Source: Epichloe hybrida
Lineage: Eukaryota > Ascomycota > Sordariomycetes > Hypocreales > Clavicipitaceae
Assembly: GCA_019022495.1 (NCBI GenBank)
Contig: JAFEKR010000001.1
Span: 4,526,001-4,590,000, forward strand
DNA: 64,000 nucleotides
Direction: 5' to 3'
The notes below the pieces were generated by a model that was not told the origin of the DNA, searched no databases, and was given only the letters and a program-made list of their open reading frames with translations. The position numbers and the translations under genes are program-made. Shown one piece after another: positions 1 to 12,111 of the stretch (its first letter is position 1; the number at the start of each line of letters is the position of its first letter).

Positions 1-2
1 CC

Positions 3-221
3 GTTGATGAACCACGGCAAAACCAAGAAGAGACAGTCACGTCGGCCGGTCCCTCTCCCGCGGAAGACGACTGGGCTGGCATGCAACGCATCGTGCGCAG
101 CCTCGCGCGGAGAGAGGACATTCCTGACGGATGGTGGGCTGAGGCGGGCCTCAGCCGTATCCTCCGGCAAGGAGCCAGTAGTTTGAACCAAAATGGCAGT
201 CGAAGCCATGACATGTTTTGA
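3..221 (+). CDS. C-terminal end of an unidentified protein (cut by window edge)
   Basis: An open frame enters from the left edge in frame 3 and stops at TGA 219-221, giving about 72 residues. The tail contains a tryptophan-bearing stretch (MQRIVRSLARREDIPDGWW), which looks like genuine coding sequence, and ends SRSHDMF. The overlapping frame starting with an ATG at position 7 is basic, low in structure and probably a shadow. I do not recognise the family. The start, upstream exons and function lie outside the window. Its orientation is the same as the downstream SepH gene, with a 1.9 kb spacer between them. Confidence 0.5.
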   Translation, partial: VDEPRQNQEETVTSAGPSPAEDDWAGMQRIVRSLARREDIPDGWWAEAGLSRILRQGASSLNQNGSRSHDMF

Positions 222-812
222 TTGAACCACAAACAAGAAAAGGGGGCTGTCAGATGCTCATGCTCCAATGAAATCATCAGTGGGAGGATGTTTCTTTCCT
301 TGGGCCCATTCGCCGAAGACGGAGCATTGGAAACCGTGTAATGCATGTGGAGGACGGCGATGGGGTGCCAGGTGTATTTATACAGTCGCCTCATGTGAAC
401 AGCAGCGAGGGCCAGATGTTGATGGGTGTGTTTGACGCTCTTGGTTTCCCGGGCGCATTGAAAAGTAAAATTAGCGCGTATGCACGATTGGCCAACGGCA
501 GCTTGGTTTTGCAGTCGACGATTTGGCATGATGCGAATGGAACGCGGCCAGCAGTAATGGAGCCACTTGATATTGATAAATAATGCAAGGTCCTTGCCCC
601 CCTCTCAGCCTCGGGCAGATGCTTGTTTAAACGTAATTTTCCAACTCCCGGATTGTCAGGATTGCACGGAGTACAAAAACGGGATCGAATCTGGGGACCC
701 TCGTGGATGTTCGGCTCCACCCACTTGACATGTCTTGCCTGCATGTGGAATCAGGACCACAGACCACCACACACAGACCACACAGAGACCACTCATGCAA
801 CACTGTCGTCAT

Positions 813-860
813 GGCACAAGGGCACAAGGGCACGAGGGCACGAGGGCACGAGAGCACAAG
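813..860. repeat. 8-bp tandem repeat, six copies
   Basis: Six consecutive units of the form GGCACRAG: two GGCACAAG, three GGCACGAG and one AGCACAAG. It lies in non-coding DNA and no regulatory role can be read from it. Confidence 0.85.
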
Positions 861-1041
861 GACGGCTAAAACGCTTGTCGATCATGACCTCTGAAGAAGT
901 AAACACTGCACGTATCATTCACCTTTTGTCTTGTTTCTGGGCCTCTCAAAGCTGTCCTGTGCTGCCATTGAAGAAGCACCAAATTGTTTCGTTGACTCTC
1001 AGGGGCCCCCATGACTGACTCAACATAATCATCTTGACACT

Positions 1042-1140
1042 GACTACACTGACCGCACTGACCGCACTGACCGCACTGATTGCACTGATTGCACTGATTG
1101 CACTGATTGCACTGATTGCACTGATTGCACTGATTGCACT
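1042..1140. repeat. 9-bp tandem repeat, eleven copies
   Basis: Eleven units of 9 bp: one GACTACACT, three GACCGCACT and seven GATTGCACT. The ordered change of variants, all GACCGCACT on one side and all GATTGCACT on the other, suggests stepwise local expansion. On the minus strand it yields an artefactual Gln-Cys-Asn repeat frame. Confidence 0.9.
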
Positions 1141-2120
1141 GATTCGCGCCGGGCAAGCAGGGCGCCCGGGGCAGTGTTGCTTTTGCGGCTAGCAGGTCTC
1201 GATGTTAACTACAGTGGGTGTACAGTGACAGCATGACAGGCCTTGACTGCCCCCCTTCGCAGCTGCCTCAAGTCAACCAAGTCAACCCCGGCCGCAAGCC
1301 ACCGCCTGTAACTGCCCGTCGAGGCCGCACCACACCAGCCAGACAACGCCGGCAGCTGGTCGCTTCAATGTTCCATGTTGTGTATGCGGCGTCCACCTCC
1401 TGCTCCCTCCATAATAATAACAGCCGCCGTCCCATTCCATCCCGTCTCTATCCCGACGCAACCCCCGTTCTCTTGGACCGGGCCTCATCTCTCGTCCGGC
1501 GGCCTTGCTTCCTTTCACCACTCTCGCCCCGAACCTTTTATTAATTTCGTACCCAGGTCATTCTGGTATGGTCATTGGTGCGTGACGTCCCCTCACTCCC
1601 CTCATGTCGCGATGCACTTGGGAATGCCTCGCTCGCACTCGCCCCTCTCTACCAGACTTTGTTGGTGGAGTTCCGACTAAATTATACGCAGTAGTTTCCG
1701 TCTTCCTTCCTTCCTTCCTTCCTTCCGTTCCTCACGACCTCGAGTGCTACCTCTCAGCGATATTCTTCTGCGCGGAGCCTTGTGCTGCTAGGCCGTTTGT
1801 TTGGATTCTTGGCGGTTGTCGATAAAGCTTGAAGCTTGTTTTTGTATCAACTGTACGCAAGGCTCTGTTTCTCCATTCTAGATCAGACTGCGGTCACATT
1901 TTGCCCGATTCGTTGCTGGGAACTCGAAACAATCAGGTGGCTCATGAGCTTGGGATGCAACCATCTTCGTTCGGCTTTCGACTTCACTACCGCCGTCACC
2001 CTCGAACGTCGATTTGCACCAGAGCTCTCTCAACGACAAACATAAACACCAGGCGCTACGGCGCGGGAGATATCCGCCGGCGGCACGCACTGAGCAGTGA
2101 ACTTACCACCACTCAGAGTT

Positions 2121-5100
2121 ATGCCGCCTGAGCGGCAGCACCACGTCAACAATGGCCGGCCAGGCGGTCATGCGGCCGTAGTGGCCTCACGAGAGCGATC
2201 TGCCATGCCCGGCACGCCTTCCCGCAAAGAGAAGCAGCGAGATACCTCGGCCGTGCAAGACCCCGGACTGAAAGACTACGTATGTCAAGACTGGCATCTG
2301 CCAAGGAAGTGTTTCACTAGATTGGGGGAGAATCAAAAGATGGAAAGTGACTGACAAACCGTCTAGCGACTGGGAGCATGCATTGGCAAAGGAGCGTTTG
2401 GTTCCGTCTACAAGGCATTCAATTGGAGCACTGGCGAGGCAGTTGCCGTGAAACAGATCAAGCTCGTTAATTTACCCAAGAGCGAGTTGCGAATGATTGA
2501 GGTGCGTTGGTGGGATTTGCAGCTTGTTGCCGCGGTTGAGGAGAAAGCTGACAATGTCAAACAGAGTGAAATCGACTTGCTCAAGAACTTATTGGTAGGT
2601 TTTGAAAGAAGAAGGTGTCTCCCACATGCCCAAGTACCTAACCAAGAACAGCACGACAACATTGTCAAGTACATTGGCTTTGTCAAATCAGTGGATTGCC
2701 TCAACATAATTCTGGAGTACGTGGTGCTCAATCCTTGTCCCTGTGGTTCACAGACTCACACTGCCCAGATACTGTGAGAATGGCTCATTACACTCAATTG
2801 TAAAGGCATACGGCAAATTTCCAGAAAATCTCGTTGGCGTTTACATGATACAAGTACTTCAAGGTCTGCAGTACCTTCATGACCAAGGCGTAATCCATCG
2901 GGATATCAAAGGCGCCAACATATTGACTACAAAAGATGGTACCGTAAAACTGGCAGATTTTGGTGTGTCAACCAGTACGCTAGCTGGGGGTCAAGACAAG
3001 GAAGCTCAAGTTGTTGGCACCCCGTACTGGATGGCCCCTGAAATCATCCAGTTGTCTGGTGCCAGTTCGGCCTCAGATATCTGGAGTGTTGGCTGTACTG
3101 TGATCGAATTGCTGCAAGGGAGACCACCCTATCACAACCTGGCAGCCATGCCAGCCCTTTTCGCCATTGTCAACGACGATCACCCTCCCCTGCCTGAGGG
3201 AATTTCACCTGTGAGTTGTTCCACCGTCGGCTCCATCCCGTGACCGACCCCGATCAGTGTATTGACTTGACTGCAGGCCGCAAGAGATTTTCTCATGCAG
3301 TGTTTCCAGAAGGACCCCAACTTGCGTGTCTCGGCTCGTAAACTGCTGCGGCATGCTTGGATTGTCGGTTGCCGTCGCTCAGAGGCGCCAGTGTCCAAAG
3401 CACCCGACAACTTTTATCAGGCTGTCGAAGAGGTCAAGCAGTGGAACAAGGCTTTGAACTCGTCAGAACCGGCCCTCCGCTCTTCAACGGGATCCGACAT
3501 CACGGCATCTTCTTCTCGATTCCTTGGTGGCACGCCCGCCAAGGTTCCGTTTGGTCTGGCCAAGCCGAGACTTGGGGTTGAGGCCTTCAAGACGGTGGAG
3601 CTTCCTGGTACGCTAATACAACCTCCTTTTTATGTCGTTTACATGTCGCGATGTCCAACTCATTATTGGCAGATAACGACAACTGGGACGACGATTTCGT
3701 TACAGCCATCTCACCAGGCGCACTACACCTTCCACACTTGAAGCCTCAGGACAATTTCGGGGGCTTGTTATCCAGCAACAAGCTCAAGGCGTTCGCATCA
3801 ACCAACGATCTGACCATGGATACGGACAACTACGATGGCGACTTCGAAGGGGAGCTGCTCACAATCAAGGGACCAGCGCAGCAAAGGGACGAGACCCAAG
3901 AGCAAACGCTTCGGCCGGTTCCCCGAAAAGCAGCAACGAGCGCAGATGTCAGATCTCACCAGCGAACGAGATCAAACGCTGCGAAGGGCATCACTGCAGC
4001 GATGGCCCAGTCTGGACTCTTGTCTGCGTCAAAAGATCGTTCAAACAAGATCGAGTTGCCCGTCCGCCCAGATGTAGTCTATCGGGAACAAGGTGTTGAG
4101 GACTATTCGGACTTGTTCATTGACAATGATGGTGCCTTCAACCGAGCGAATCAGGCTGTCGGAAGGGTGAGAAAAGAATCCGTGGCCCAACAATTCTGCT
4201 ATTTGAAACTAAGACAGTACCAGGGTTCCCGTGCTACTGATGCGCCGCAGCTATTCCATCCATCCGATTTGACCAGTCTTCCTCGATCCATGCAAGCTCC
4301 GGACGGAAGCGTAAGGAAGCGACCACCATCGAGACCTTCGGTACTACCCGATCGTCCGATGCGTCGCACTCGTTCTTCCATTGAGATTCAAAAGTTTGCT
4401 GAAGATGATGACGAGGACTTTTCAGATGTTTTTGGCACCAATGGATCCCTGGTTGAAAAGGAAGAAAGTGAGCGTGGTTCTGAGGATGGAGGCCTTATGC
4501 TTCTGTCTAAAATTTCGAGTAATTCATGGCTTGCAGACGATGAAGAAGAGTATGATCCGTTTGCTTCTATGGACCCTGGTTGGGATGAAATGGACCTCGA
4601 AGCGAACATTGCAAGAGATAGACATGCTCGTCTCGCTGAAAAGGTTGAAGACCTGGTCAGTTCGTTGAAGACCACCGAGGGCGACGCTGTATTGTCAGAA
4701 TTGTCAGAAGACTTGGTGAGTTTGCTCAGAAACAAAAAAAAAAAAAAAAAAAAAAAAGGAGGACGGCCGTGGACTCGTGGCTAATGCTTCCCTCTGCCTC
4801 TTCTTCTAGCTTGGATTATTGTGGGAAAACAAGGAGGTCAAGAATCTCATCATCAGCGCACATGGCCTGCTGCCCATTCTCGAGATTCTGGAACCTTGCA
4901 CGGTTAAGAGCAGGCAGTTTATGATTCTACAGCTGCTCAAGGTTGTCAACGCGGTAAGTTGTCGACCAGGTTAGATTGTATTGCTGAGCCCAGTAGCTGA
5001 ACAAGACGCAGATCATTTTGGACGACGTCGAAATTCAGGAAAACTTGTGTTTCGTGGGCGGTATCCCCATCATCACAAAATTCGCCGCACGCCAGTACTC

Positions 5101-7087
5101 TGACGAGATCAGGATCGAAGCTGCTGCCTTTGTGCGACAAATGTATCAGACATCTACGCTGACACTCCAAATGTTTGTGTCTGCTGGTGGTCTCAACGTC
5201 TTGGTGGAGTTCTTGGATGAGGACTATGACAGTGCTCGTGACTTGGTACTGATTGGCGTGAATGGCATATGGAACGTCTTTGAACTCCAAGGACCAACGC
5301 CGAAGAATGATTTTTGCCGAATCTTCTCCAGAAGCAAGATCTTGTATCCCCTCGCCCTGGTTTTGCATCGGGTCCTGGATGAGGAAGGAGAGGATGAATT
5401 GGGTGAGCTCATAGAGGGGCGCATCGTCAACATCTTTTACCTCTTTAGCCAGGCAGAAAACTACGTCAAGGAGGTGGTGGCTGACCGACAGGTCTTGAAG
5501 AGCGTGCTGAAAGATCTGCGGCGCATGACACCACTTCACCAAGTCACCATGCTCAAGTTCATCAAGAACCTCTCGATGCTGTCCACGACGATTGAGTCGC
5601 TTCACTCAGCCGATGCCATTGAATTTCTCATCGATTTGCTCAGCTACGGCATGAAGAGAGCACAGAAGCATTTCCGCGAGATCTGCAACCAAGTTCTAAA
5701 TACCTTGTTCAACCTATGTCGACTGAGTAAGGAGCGTCAGGAAGACGCAGCCGTGGGAGGCATTATTCCGCTGTTGCTGAGAATTATGCAGACCGATCGT
5801 CCGCCCAAGGAGTTCGCCCTGCCCATCCTGTGTGACATGGCACACTCGGGGTCAAAGGGGCGGCGATATCTATGGCAGAACAAAGGTCTCGACTTTTACG
5901 TATCGCTGTTGACCGATCAGTACTGGCAGGTCACGGCCCTTGATGCCATCCTGGTCTGGTTCCAGGAAGAGACGGCCAATGTGGAAACCAACTTGACCGA
6001 CAGCAATTTCACCCGCGCCATTGTGAGCTGCTTCAGCACAAACAGGCTCAACGCTTTTGATTCGAATCTCCTGGAGCCTCTTTTAAAGCTCCTCCGGCTG
6101 AGCCCTTCTATTGCAGCGTCGCTCGCCAAGCCCGAGATGTTTGCAGGCATCGCACAGCGTCTTGGGCATAAGAAACCTGTCGTCAGGCTCAATCTTCTCA
6201 GACTCGTCCGCATCATCATGGATGCCTGCGAGCCTGGACTTGGCGGCGGTGACGGCTCACGAACACTCAACAACAGACAAGTCCGGTCACTCATGGACAC
6301 GATTCAAACCCTCGCTGAGACGGACTCTGCCGTCCTCGTCCGCAATTTGGCCGCCGAATTGGTCAAATCCCACATGAGCAGCAGCTCAGGCATGGTTCTG
6401 CGCCACGACAGCAGTCTATCCTCGGGCCCCTCCTCCCAAGTCAATTCAGCGTCATCCTCGCGACGAGGAACCCGCCGCAACACAAGCTGCACGCCTCCCA
6501 GCCTGCAGGCGTCCATGTCCGTGCCACAAACACCAACCCACCGCGGTCGTGCCAGTCTCGCCGGTAACAACGGCGGCACCTTCGTCGAAGTAGCTGCCTC
6601 GCCGCGCCGTGCCGCAGCCGCAGCCGCCTCCGCCCTCGAGCGTGACGCCATCTACTACCGGCCCCGTAGCAGGGACAGCACTTCTTCGGGCATCTTGGGA
6701 GCGGCTTCGACCCATCTCCCACGCCGAGTCAGCGGCGACTCAACCTCGTCGATTAGCAGTGGTGCCTCCACCGCAGGGGGATCATCATCTACCGGCGCAC
6801 CCCTTCCAACTAAAAGTCGGCTCCCCCGCACGTCTCTGGCTGCCAGTCGTCCGTCCGGGACGCCCTTTTCCGTTCTGCGAGGCGATCCCGCCCCACCTAT
6901 GGTTGTCCGCAGCGATGGGAGCACGAGCAACAAGGAGAACAGCGCGGCTGCAAGCATCTCCCACAGCAGCGGTCTCGTTGGCCTGACGAGGCATACTACT
7001 TCGTCGAGGGATGGCATGGCTGTGACGAATGCATCCGGGGCCAAGAGACGGCCCAGAGCACCAAGTGAATTCAAATGGTCATCATGA
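2121..7087 (+). CDS. sepH: Septation initiation network protein kinase, SepH/Cdc15/Cdc7 type
   Basis: Predicted exons: 2121-2279, 2367-2501, 2565-2594, 2652-2716, 2769-3210, 3277-3607, 3673-4715, 4810-4953, 5012-7087 (1474 aa). All junctions keep frame and use GT-AG. The STE-type kinase domain spans about residues 53-305: glycine loop [18 protein letters not shown], catalytic loop [20 protein letters not shown] and DIWSVGC. A long regulatory tail follows, with helical ARM-like repeats encoded by exons 8-9 and a Ser/Ala/Thr-rich low-complexity end. In Aspergillus nidulans SepH and yeast Cdc15/Cdc7, this kinase acts at spindle poles or the septum to trigger contractile-ring assembly and septation. 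The start was chosen as the first ATG in frame; an upstream GTG at 2097 is not used. A 24-A run (4733-4756) falls inside intron 7. A 51-nt in-frame segment, 4167-4217, could be an extra intron. Confidence 0.93.
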
Positions 7088-8520
7088 CGGGTGAAGAAGG
7101 GCAATGTATTGTTGTGAAAGGAATATCATGTCAAGTCAAGGACAGCGAATGCTCTAATAATAAAAAAGAGCAAGAAGTAATGGGGGAACATGGCATGCGA
7201 TTAGCGTAGCCAATGAATGAATGCGCGCTACTTTTATGTATATATATGATAGGTCGATTGATGATGGGTGTATCGAAAAGCGCAGACTGGAAAGAGGAGG
7301 GGGGGTCGGGTAACCGGGCAACCGGCGCATGTACAACGTACACAGGTCAGGTCAAAGAATGCGGCGTTGAATGTGTTGTATTCTGCTTTTTGCTTCTTGG
7401 ACCATGAACGTTTTGGCTCTCAAGGAACAGGATGGGTCTTGACGTGTCCTTGGCATCAGGACTTCTACAGCATGGGTAGGGTGTTTTCAAGGCACAGCGT
7501 GCAACGACAACACATCAGGTAAAAGGTACAAAATTAGGTGAAGCAGTTGTTAGCAGTTGCCAAAGCAGAACGAGGCACGAACCACCGCAAAGTGAAAAAC
7601 ACACGAAAATTGGGCAAGTGAGTAGATTGCCATCAAATCTTTGTTGTGGCTGACACTATTACTATGACTATCACGACGCACATCCCCCATTGGGTTCCTC
7701 CGTCTGAAATCCCATTCGGCTCCTGGCCGTACCTTTGCATCCGGCTGCCTCTTCTCCGCGCATTGATGTGCGGCTTGTCCAGATCCACAAAAGCAGGATG
7801 TTCCGACAGAAAAGTGATGCAAATATGAGGATGCACAATGAATGTAGAGAGAGAAAAAGTGATGGTGGTATCTGACACTTGAGAACCAATCACCCACATT
7901 TCTCAATTCATGACTCTCCCAGGAGATCAAAGACCAAATGAGATTGTTCAAGTCGAGTGCAGCTATTGCAGCAGCATGCAAGGAGGAAAGAAGCCCACAT
8001 GTTCCTGAGCTCCCGTGTCTCTTTTTTTCCGTCGTCTCTTTGGTGTCGTGGAATAATCAATTTTCCGTCTCCACTTCTTCTTGATCAAGAAAAATAAATT
8101 ATGAGAGAAAGGTGAAAAACGTCCGAGGGATATTGAAGGGGCAAGCCCCTGCTATGTCGTGACGGTGGCAAAGTCGCTTTAAATGACTGACTGTGAATTG
8201 AAGTAAGAATGGTTGTTTCCTGCCGGTTCGTGGCGAAGACCGTGTCGACGCGATCTCCCCGTAACCGTGCACTAGGCCGTTCAAGCGGCAGGAATCGAGC
8301 GTAAAACGTATAAAAGTCGTTTTTTCAGGGAGTCGAAGCAGAAAGAAGATGGAACCAAGTTTGCGAAAATGAGCAAATAAACGCCAGGGCCGCAAGTCCG
8401 AAAGCAGTCGTTATCAGAGGCACGAGTGCGTAAAGTCGTAAGAATGACAAGAGGAAAGAAGGGTAAGAAAAAATCCTCGTCTTGAAAGACAGCTTGTCCG
8501 CCAACCGTTTGACGCCGGCT
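7088..8520. other. Convergent 3' spacer between SepH and the Q-rich gene
   Basis: AT-richer than the flanking genes. It must hold the 3' ends of both convergent transcripts. I see AATAATAAAA-like signals near 7155 and AATAAATTA near 8093, but no gene or repeat of note. Confidence 0.5.
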
Positions 8521-10266
8521 TCAAGCAGCTGGCGTAGCTCTTCGCTTATCGACGCGAGTGAGCACCAGTCTTGGGGCTTTGCGTTGCGTGTCGACCGCCT
8601 CCTGGGCCTTGGTGGCTCGCAGAGCACTGTTCTTGGAGACGTTGGCAAAAGAGCTATTTTCAGCCTCGCCGAGAGGCACCGGGCTGTTGCTGCCAGTACT
8701 CTCGACACTTCCGCGAGCCTTTGAGCGCGAGCTGGGTCGGTCTGAGCCAATAGCTCCCCAACTACCACTAGCTGAGGTTCGTGAGCTGTTGCACTCCTCC
8801 TCGCCAATCAAGCTGCCAGATCCGCTTCGTCCAGAGTCCGAATCATCATCGAAGATGGGCGAGTAAGATCCTTCCGCCGTCTCCGACACGGGGCTCATGC
8901 TGCCCGTCGAGCTGCTAGTTCCCTTGCGGCGCTCCAAGCCAGCCCGAACAAGATTGTCAACAGCTGATCGGCGGGTGCGAGCGGCAAAATTCTTGCTGCC
9001 CTCGTGTTTGGCGGTTGGCTTGGATTTCAGTTCATCCAATGAAGGAGGTCCGCGTGGTTGTCGAACAGGATGCTCACCAGCCCGGGCCTGGCCAGGACCA
9101 TAACCTCCAGTCAGGGGGGTCAAAGGAAACGACGCCGTCTTGGGACCTGCAGACTTGAGTGCGTCACCAGCAGCAGCATCAACAGCGGACAAAGCACCAT
9201 TGACAGGCGCGAGTGACGAGGCCTTCTTATGGCCACGACGGAAAGCATTGGCAGATGGGGGAGGCAGGGGCGTTACCTCCGCAGGCGTATCAAAGCGCTT
9301 GGAGGGAGAGCACTGGTGGTACGGAGATTGGTAGCTCTCTGGGGGTGGAGAAACCTGCACTCGTGGAGTTCCTTGCTGAGCCTGGTGGAACTGTTGCTGG
9401 GCTTGCTGCTGCTGATGATGATGGAATCCGTTGTTGTTGAGCGCGGGCGACAAAGGCTGCTGCTCGGCGTATGGCGAGCTAACCTGAGCTGCATTGGCAG
9501 GTGAAGTGTCAACGTAGTATTGCCCAGTGACAGGACTGTAGTAGACCTGCTGACCCTGCGTCATGGCTGCCTGAACTCCAAGCTGCTGCTGCATGTTGCG
9601 TAGCTGCTGTTGCTGCTCGTACAAAGCCATCTGTTGTTGTGTGAGCTGGGTGTTGTTGAGGTTGAGCTGCTGGAACTGCTGGGCAGCTGCCTGTACGTGC
9701 CTAAGTTGCTGCTGCAACCTCTGTTGTTGTTGTGCCAGATACATATTGGTGGCCAGGAGCTGAGCGTAGAGGTTGGGATCCATATGCTCCTGCACCTGCT
9801 CGTCCAGAGGGATCTCTGGAGGAGCAAGAACTTGGTCAACCGTATAATGCGCACCGCCAATCATATTCTGATATGGGCTCTGCTGCTGGACGCCGTACTG
9901 GGGAAGGGCAGACTTGGGAGCAGTGTGGTAGGCATTATCCTGGCCATAACCATGGAGGCTGGCAGCCATGCTGCGTCGCACAGAATGCTGCTGCGTCATG
10001 CTGGATGTAGGAGATGTAGGGCCAAAGGAAGTGGCAGTTGCCGACTTCGGGGCCGTTCGCAGACCAGCAAGAAGATGAGAACGACTTGTACGAGGAGTTG
10101 GGGCACCGCCATCCTGGGTAGCGTTTCCCTGCTTGATGGCGTCAAAGGACAGAGGCTTGATATTTTGGCTACCTCGCCGAGAAGCCAGGCCACCGGAGGG
10201 CGCGGAGAAGCCGTGGGCTGGATTGAAAGAGTCGGAAGACATCTGAGCGAGACCGCCTGCGTCCAT
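8521..10266 (-). CDS. Glutamine-rich low-complexity protein of unknown function
   Basis: Single-exon frame of 581 aa starting MDAGGLAQMSSDSFNPAHGF and ending RATPAA. The N-terminal third is Ser/Gly/Pro-rich and contains a compact motif (HLLAGLRTAPKS, about residues 64-75) typical of a conserved short linear element. Residues about 185-300 are Q-rich with many QQQ runs and predicted helical or coiled-coil character. A basic Ser-rich part follows, and then a short basic C-terminal motif (RLVLTRVDKRR). No catalytic domain, membrane segment or signal peptide is visible. Composition suggests a disordered RNA-associated or regulatory protein with prion-like character; that is inference only. A second in-frame Met (residue 9) could also be the start. 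The 5' leader seems long, since the nearest purine/pyrimidine-biased promoter-like tract is over 1.3 kb upstream. Confidence 0.75.
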   Translation of the reverse strand: MDAGGLAQMSSDSFNPAHGFSAPSGGLASRRGSQNIKPLSFDAIKQGNATQDGGAPTPRTSRSHLLAGLRTAPKSATATSFGPTSPTSSMTQQHSVRRSMAASLHGYGQDNAYHTAPKSALPQYGVQQQSPYQNMIGGAHYTVDQVLAPPEIPLDEQVQEHMDPNLYAQLLATNMYLAQQQQRLQQQLRHVQAAAQQFQQLNLNNTQLTQQQMALYEQQQQLRNMQQQLGVQAAMTQGQQVYYSPVTGQYYVDTSPANAAQVSSPYAEQQPLSPALNNNGFHHHQQQQAQQQFHQAQQGTPRVQVSPPPESYQSPYHQCSPSKRFDTPAEVTPLPPPSANAFRRGHKKASSLAPVNGALSAVDAAAGDALKSAGPKTASFPLTPLTGGYGPGQARAGEHPVRQPRGPPSLDELKSKPTAKHEGSKNFAARTRRSAVDNLVRAGLERRKGTSSSTGSMSPVSETAEGSYSPIFDDDSDSGRSGSGSLIGEEECNSSRTSASGSWGAIGSDRPSSRSKARGSVESTGSNSPVPLGEAENSSFANVSKNSALRATKAQEAVDTQRKAPRLVLTRVDKRRATPAA

Positions 10267-11599
10267 TGCTCAGAAAAACACACACAACGTGGAAGTCGCA
10301 CGTGCGGAAATTTGCGGTCAACGCTGAGTGAGATTTTCCGAGATCTAGAGTCGAATGAGAACAATGAAAAACACGAGAGTATGGCGCAAAAAGACCAGTC
10401 AAGATTCCAAGCTTTAAAATGTCGCAAATAGAGTCACTAGTGAACTTGGTGACTCTATTTTCTTCGGACGAAGTCGGAGATCGATGTTGACTCGCAGTCG
10501 GGAGGACGATGATAATCGTCAGCAGTGTGAGTGCCGTAATTGCAAAGAGGTTGGAAATAAAAACAAGACGAGAATAAAAGATCCAAGACGAGAGGACAAA
10601 TGTCGGCGTTGAGAGTGACGAACAAGTTTCGCTTTGAGTCGAGTTCCAAGGCCGCCGTCCAAGAGCGACAGGAAGGTGGAGCAAAAATTAAAGAGAGGGA
10701 TAAAAGTCTAATTAATGACCAGTGAAACAAAACAGAAAACACGAAGGGAAAGCGTGAGCCAAAACCAAACGGCGGTGTTTACGCTGTGTTCCTGCTCACC
10801 GAAATCCTTGACGGCAGCTTTGCCTGGAGAAGCCGCAGGAGTCACACTAGACACGGAACGTGAACGTAAGTCGACGGGACAATACGAGAAACAATCTCGA
10901 GCCTGGACAGCAGATGGAGTACAGCGGGTTTTGCAGTGCGCGCCCTGGCTATCTGAAAAGGCAGAGATGTTTTCTTCCTGTGCGGCTTTGCTTCGGTAAA
11001 ATGTATCGAATATCAGTCCGGATGCAATGCTGGCAGACAAAAAAGGCGGACGAATTGAAGCCGAAGTGATGGAAAAGTGACAATGATTTTTGCTCGAGAA
11101 TTTGATTATGAGTGCGGCCGCAAATGCTGTTAAGACGATAACGACGAGGTACAGTGCGTCCCGAGTCGAGGGGCGCTGTGTTCGAAGATGGTTGTTCAAG
11201 TATTATGACGAGGAAGGAGCCGCCGAAAATAGAATGCAGATGATAACCGACGAAGGAACGAACCAGCGAGAGAGAGTTGTCTTTCTGGCGAAGATGGGAT
11301 GGTGTCGACGATCGCGGATGCCGCCTTCCAAATGAACGGATATGTGCACTTCACAAGCAAGGTATCCCCGACTTTTCACTTGATTTTTTTTTTGTGTTTC
11401 TTCCAATTCTTTTCTCTTGGCTCTTCACGAGCAAGATAGACGATGTGGAACTCGCGCTTCTGCTGCTGCGATTATATTCGATGACCGAGGTCGATTGTGG
11501 GCGAAAGTGGCGATGCAAATGAATCACGAGGCGAGCGGAACCCAACAGCAGGGCAGGTGGATGAGAGAAAATCAACGGCGGCGACAAACTCGGAAATGA

Positions 11600-11808
11600 G
11601 GCCTGAAAGACGACGAACGTAAATAGGAAGGGGGAGGCGGGTAAGAGGAGGGAGGAAGGAGGAGGAGAGAGACGAGGTTGATGGGTACAGAGAGAGTGTT
11701 GAAAGGGGATGGAGGATTGGAAAAGGAAGAAAAACGGTTGACGATGGGGGCTAGATGGGAGTGGGAGCGGGTGTGTGCGTGCGTGCGTGCGTGTGTGTGT
11801 GTGTGTGA
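11600..11808 (-). promoter_or_regulatory. Pyrimidine-rich tract plus GT repeat, candidate promoter of the Q-rich gene
   Basis: On the minus strand this stretch is strongly CT-rich (about 11620-11760) and is preceded by a (GTGC)n(GT)n run at 11771-11808. Long CT-rich tracts are common just upstream of transcription starts in filamentous fungi. If used, the Q-rich gene has a 5' leader of about 1.3 kb containing several short open frames. Transcript data would decide. Confidence 0.3.
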
Positions 11809-12111
11809 CAGAGCGGACACTGCATGAGTCGGCAGCCGGGCCAGGCTAGGCAAGGCTGCGGAGTGGTGGACTGGTGGTGATCGCTGGCGGTGACAGCCAC
11901 CAGGCGGACCAACTTCAGAAAGAACTGAAGCGCTGGCTGCGGCTCTCGAGGCCAGTGGCCAAGTTCTCGTGTGTTCGGGTAAAGTGGGCACCAGGGTCCT
12001 GCGTGGCTGGCACCGGCCCAGTCAGCCCAACAAAGTGGCTAGAACCAGACATTCAATTCTCTCATTATTACTCCGTAGTCCGCTCCGCATTAGGCCCCAG
12101 TTTAAAAAATA

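Larger units (their letters stand above)
222..2120. other. Intergenic spacer with two minisatellites
   Basis: No convincing gene. It holds an 8-bp tandem array (813-860), a 9-bp tandem array (1042-1140), a (TTCC)n tract near 1704-1727 and pyrimidine-rich DNA ahead of the SepH start. Short open frames here (for example 341-583) have no recognisable features. The right part must contain the SepH promoter and 5' leader; a likely start codon for SepH is at 2121. Confidence 0.6.

Noticed and set aside
341..583. 80-codon plus-strand frame
   Set aside because: Short, no family, overlapped by an equally long minus-strand frame.
866..1156. Minus-strand frame encoding a Gln-Cys-Asn repeat protein
   Set aside because: It is the translation of the 9-bp tandem array. 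A 9-bp period always yields a 3-residue repeat in an open frame, and there is no other coding support.
8521..10266. Naming the Q-rich protein as Whi3 or a Pumilio-like RNA binder
   Set aside because: No RRM or PUF repeat can be seen. Q-richness alone does not justify a name.
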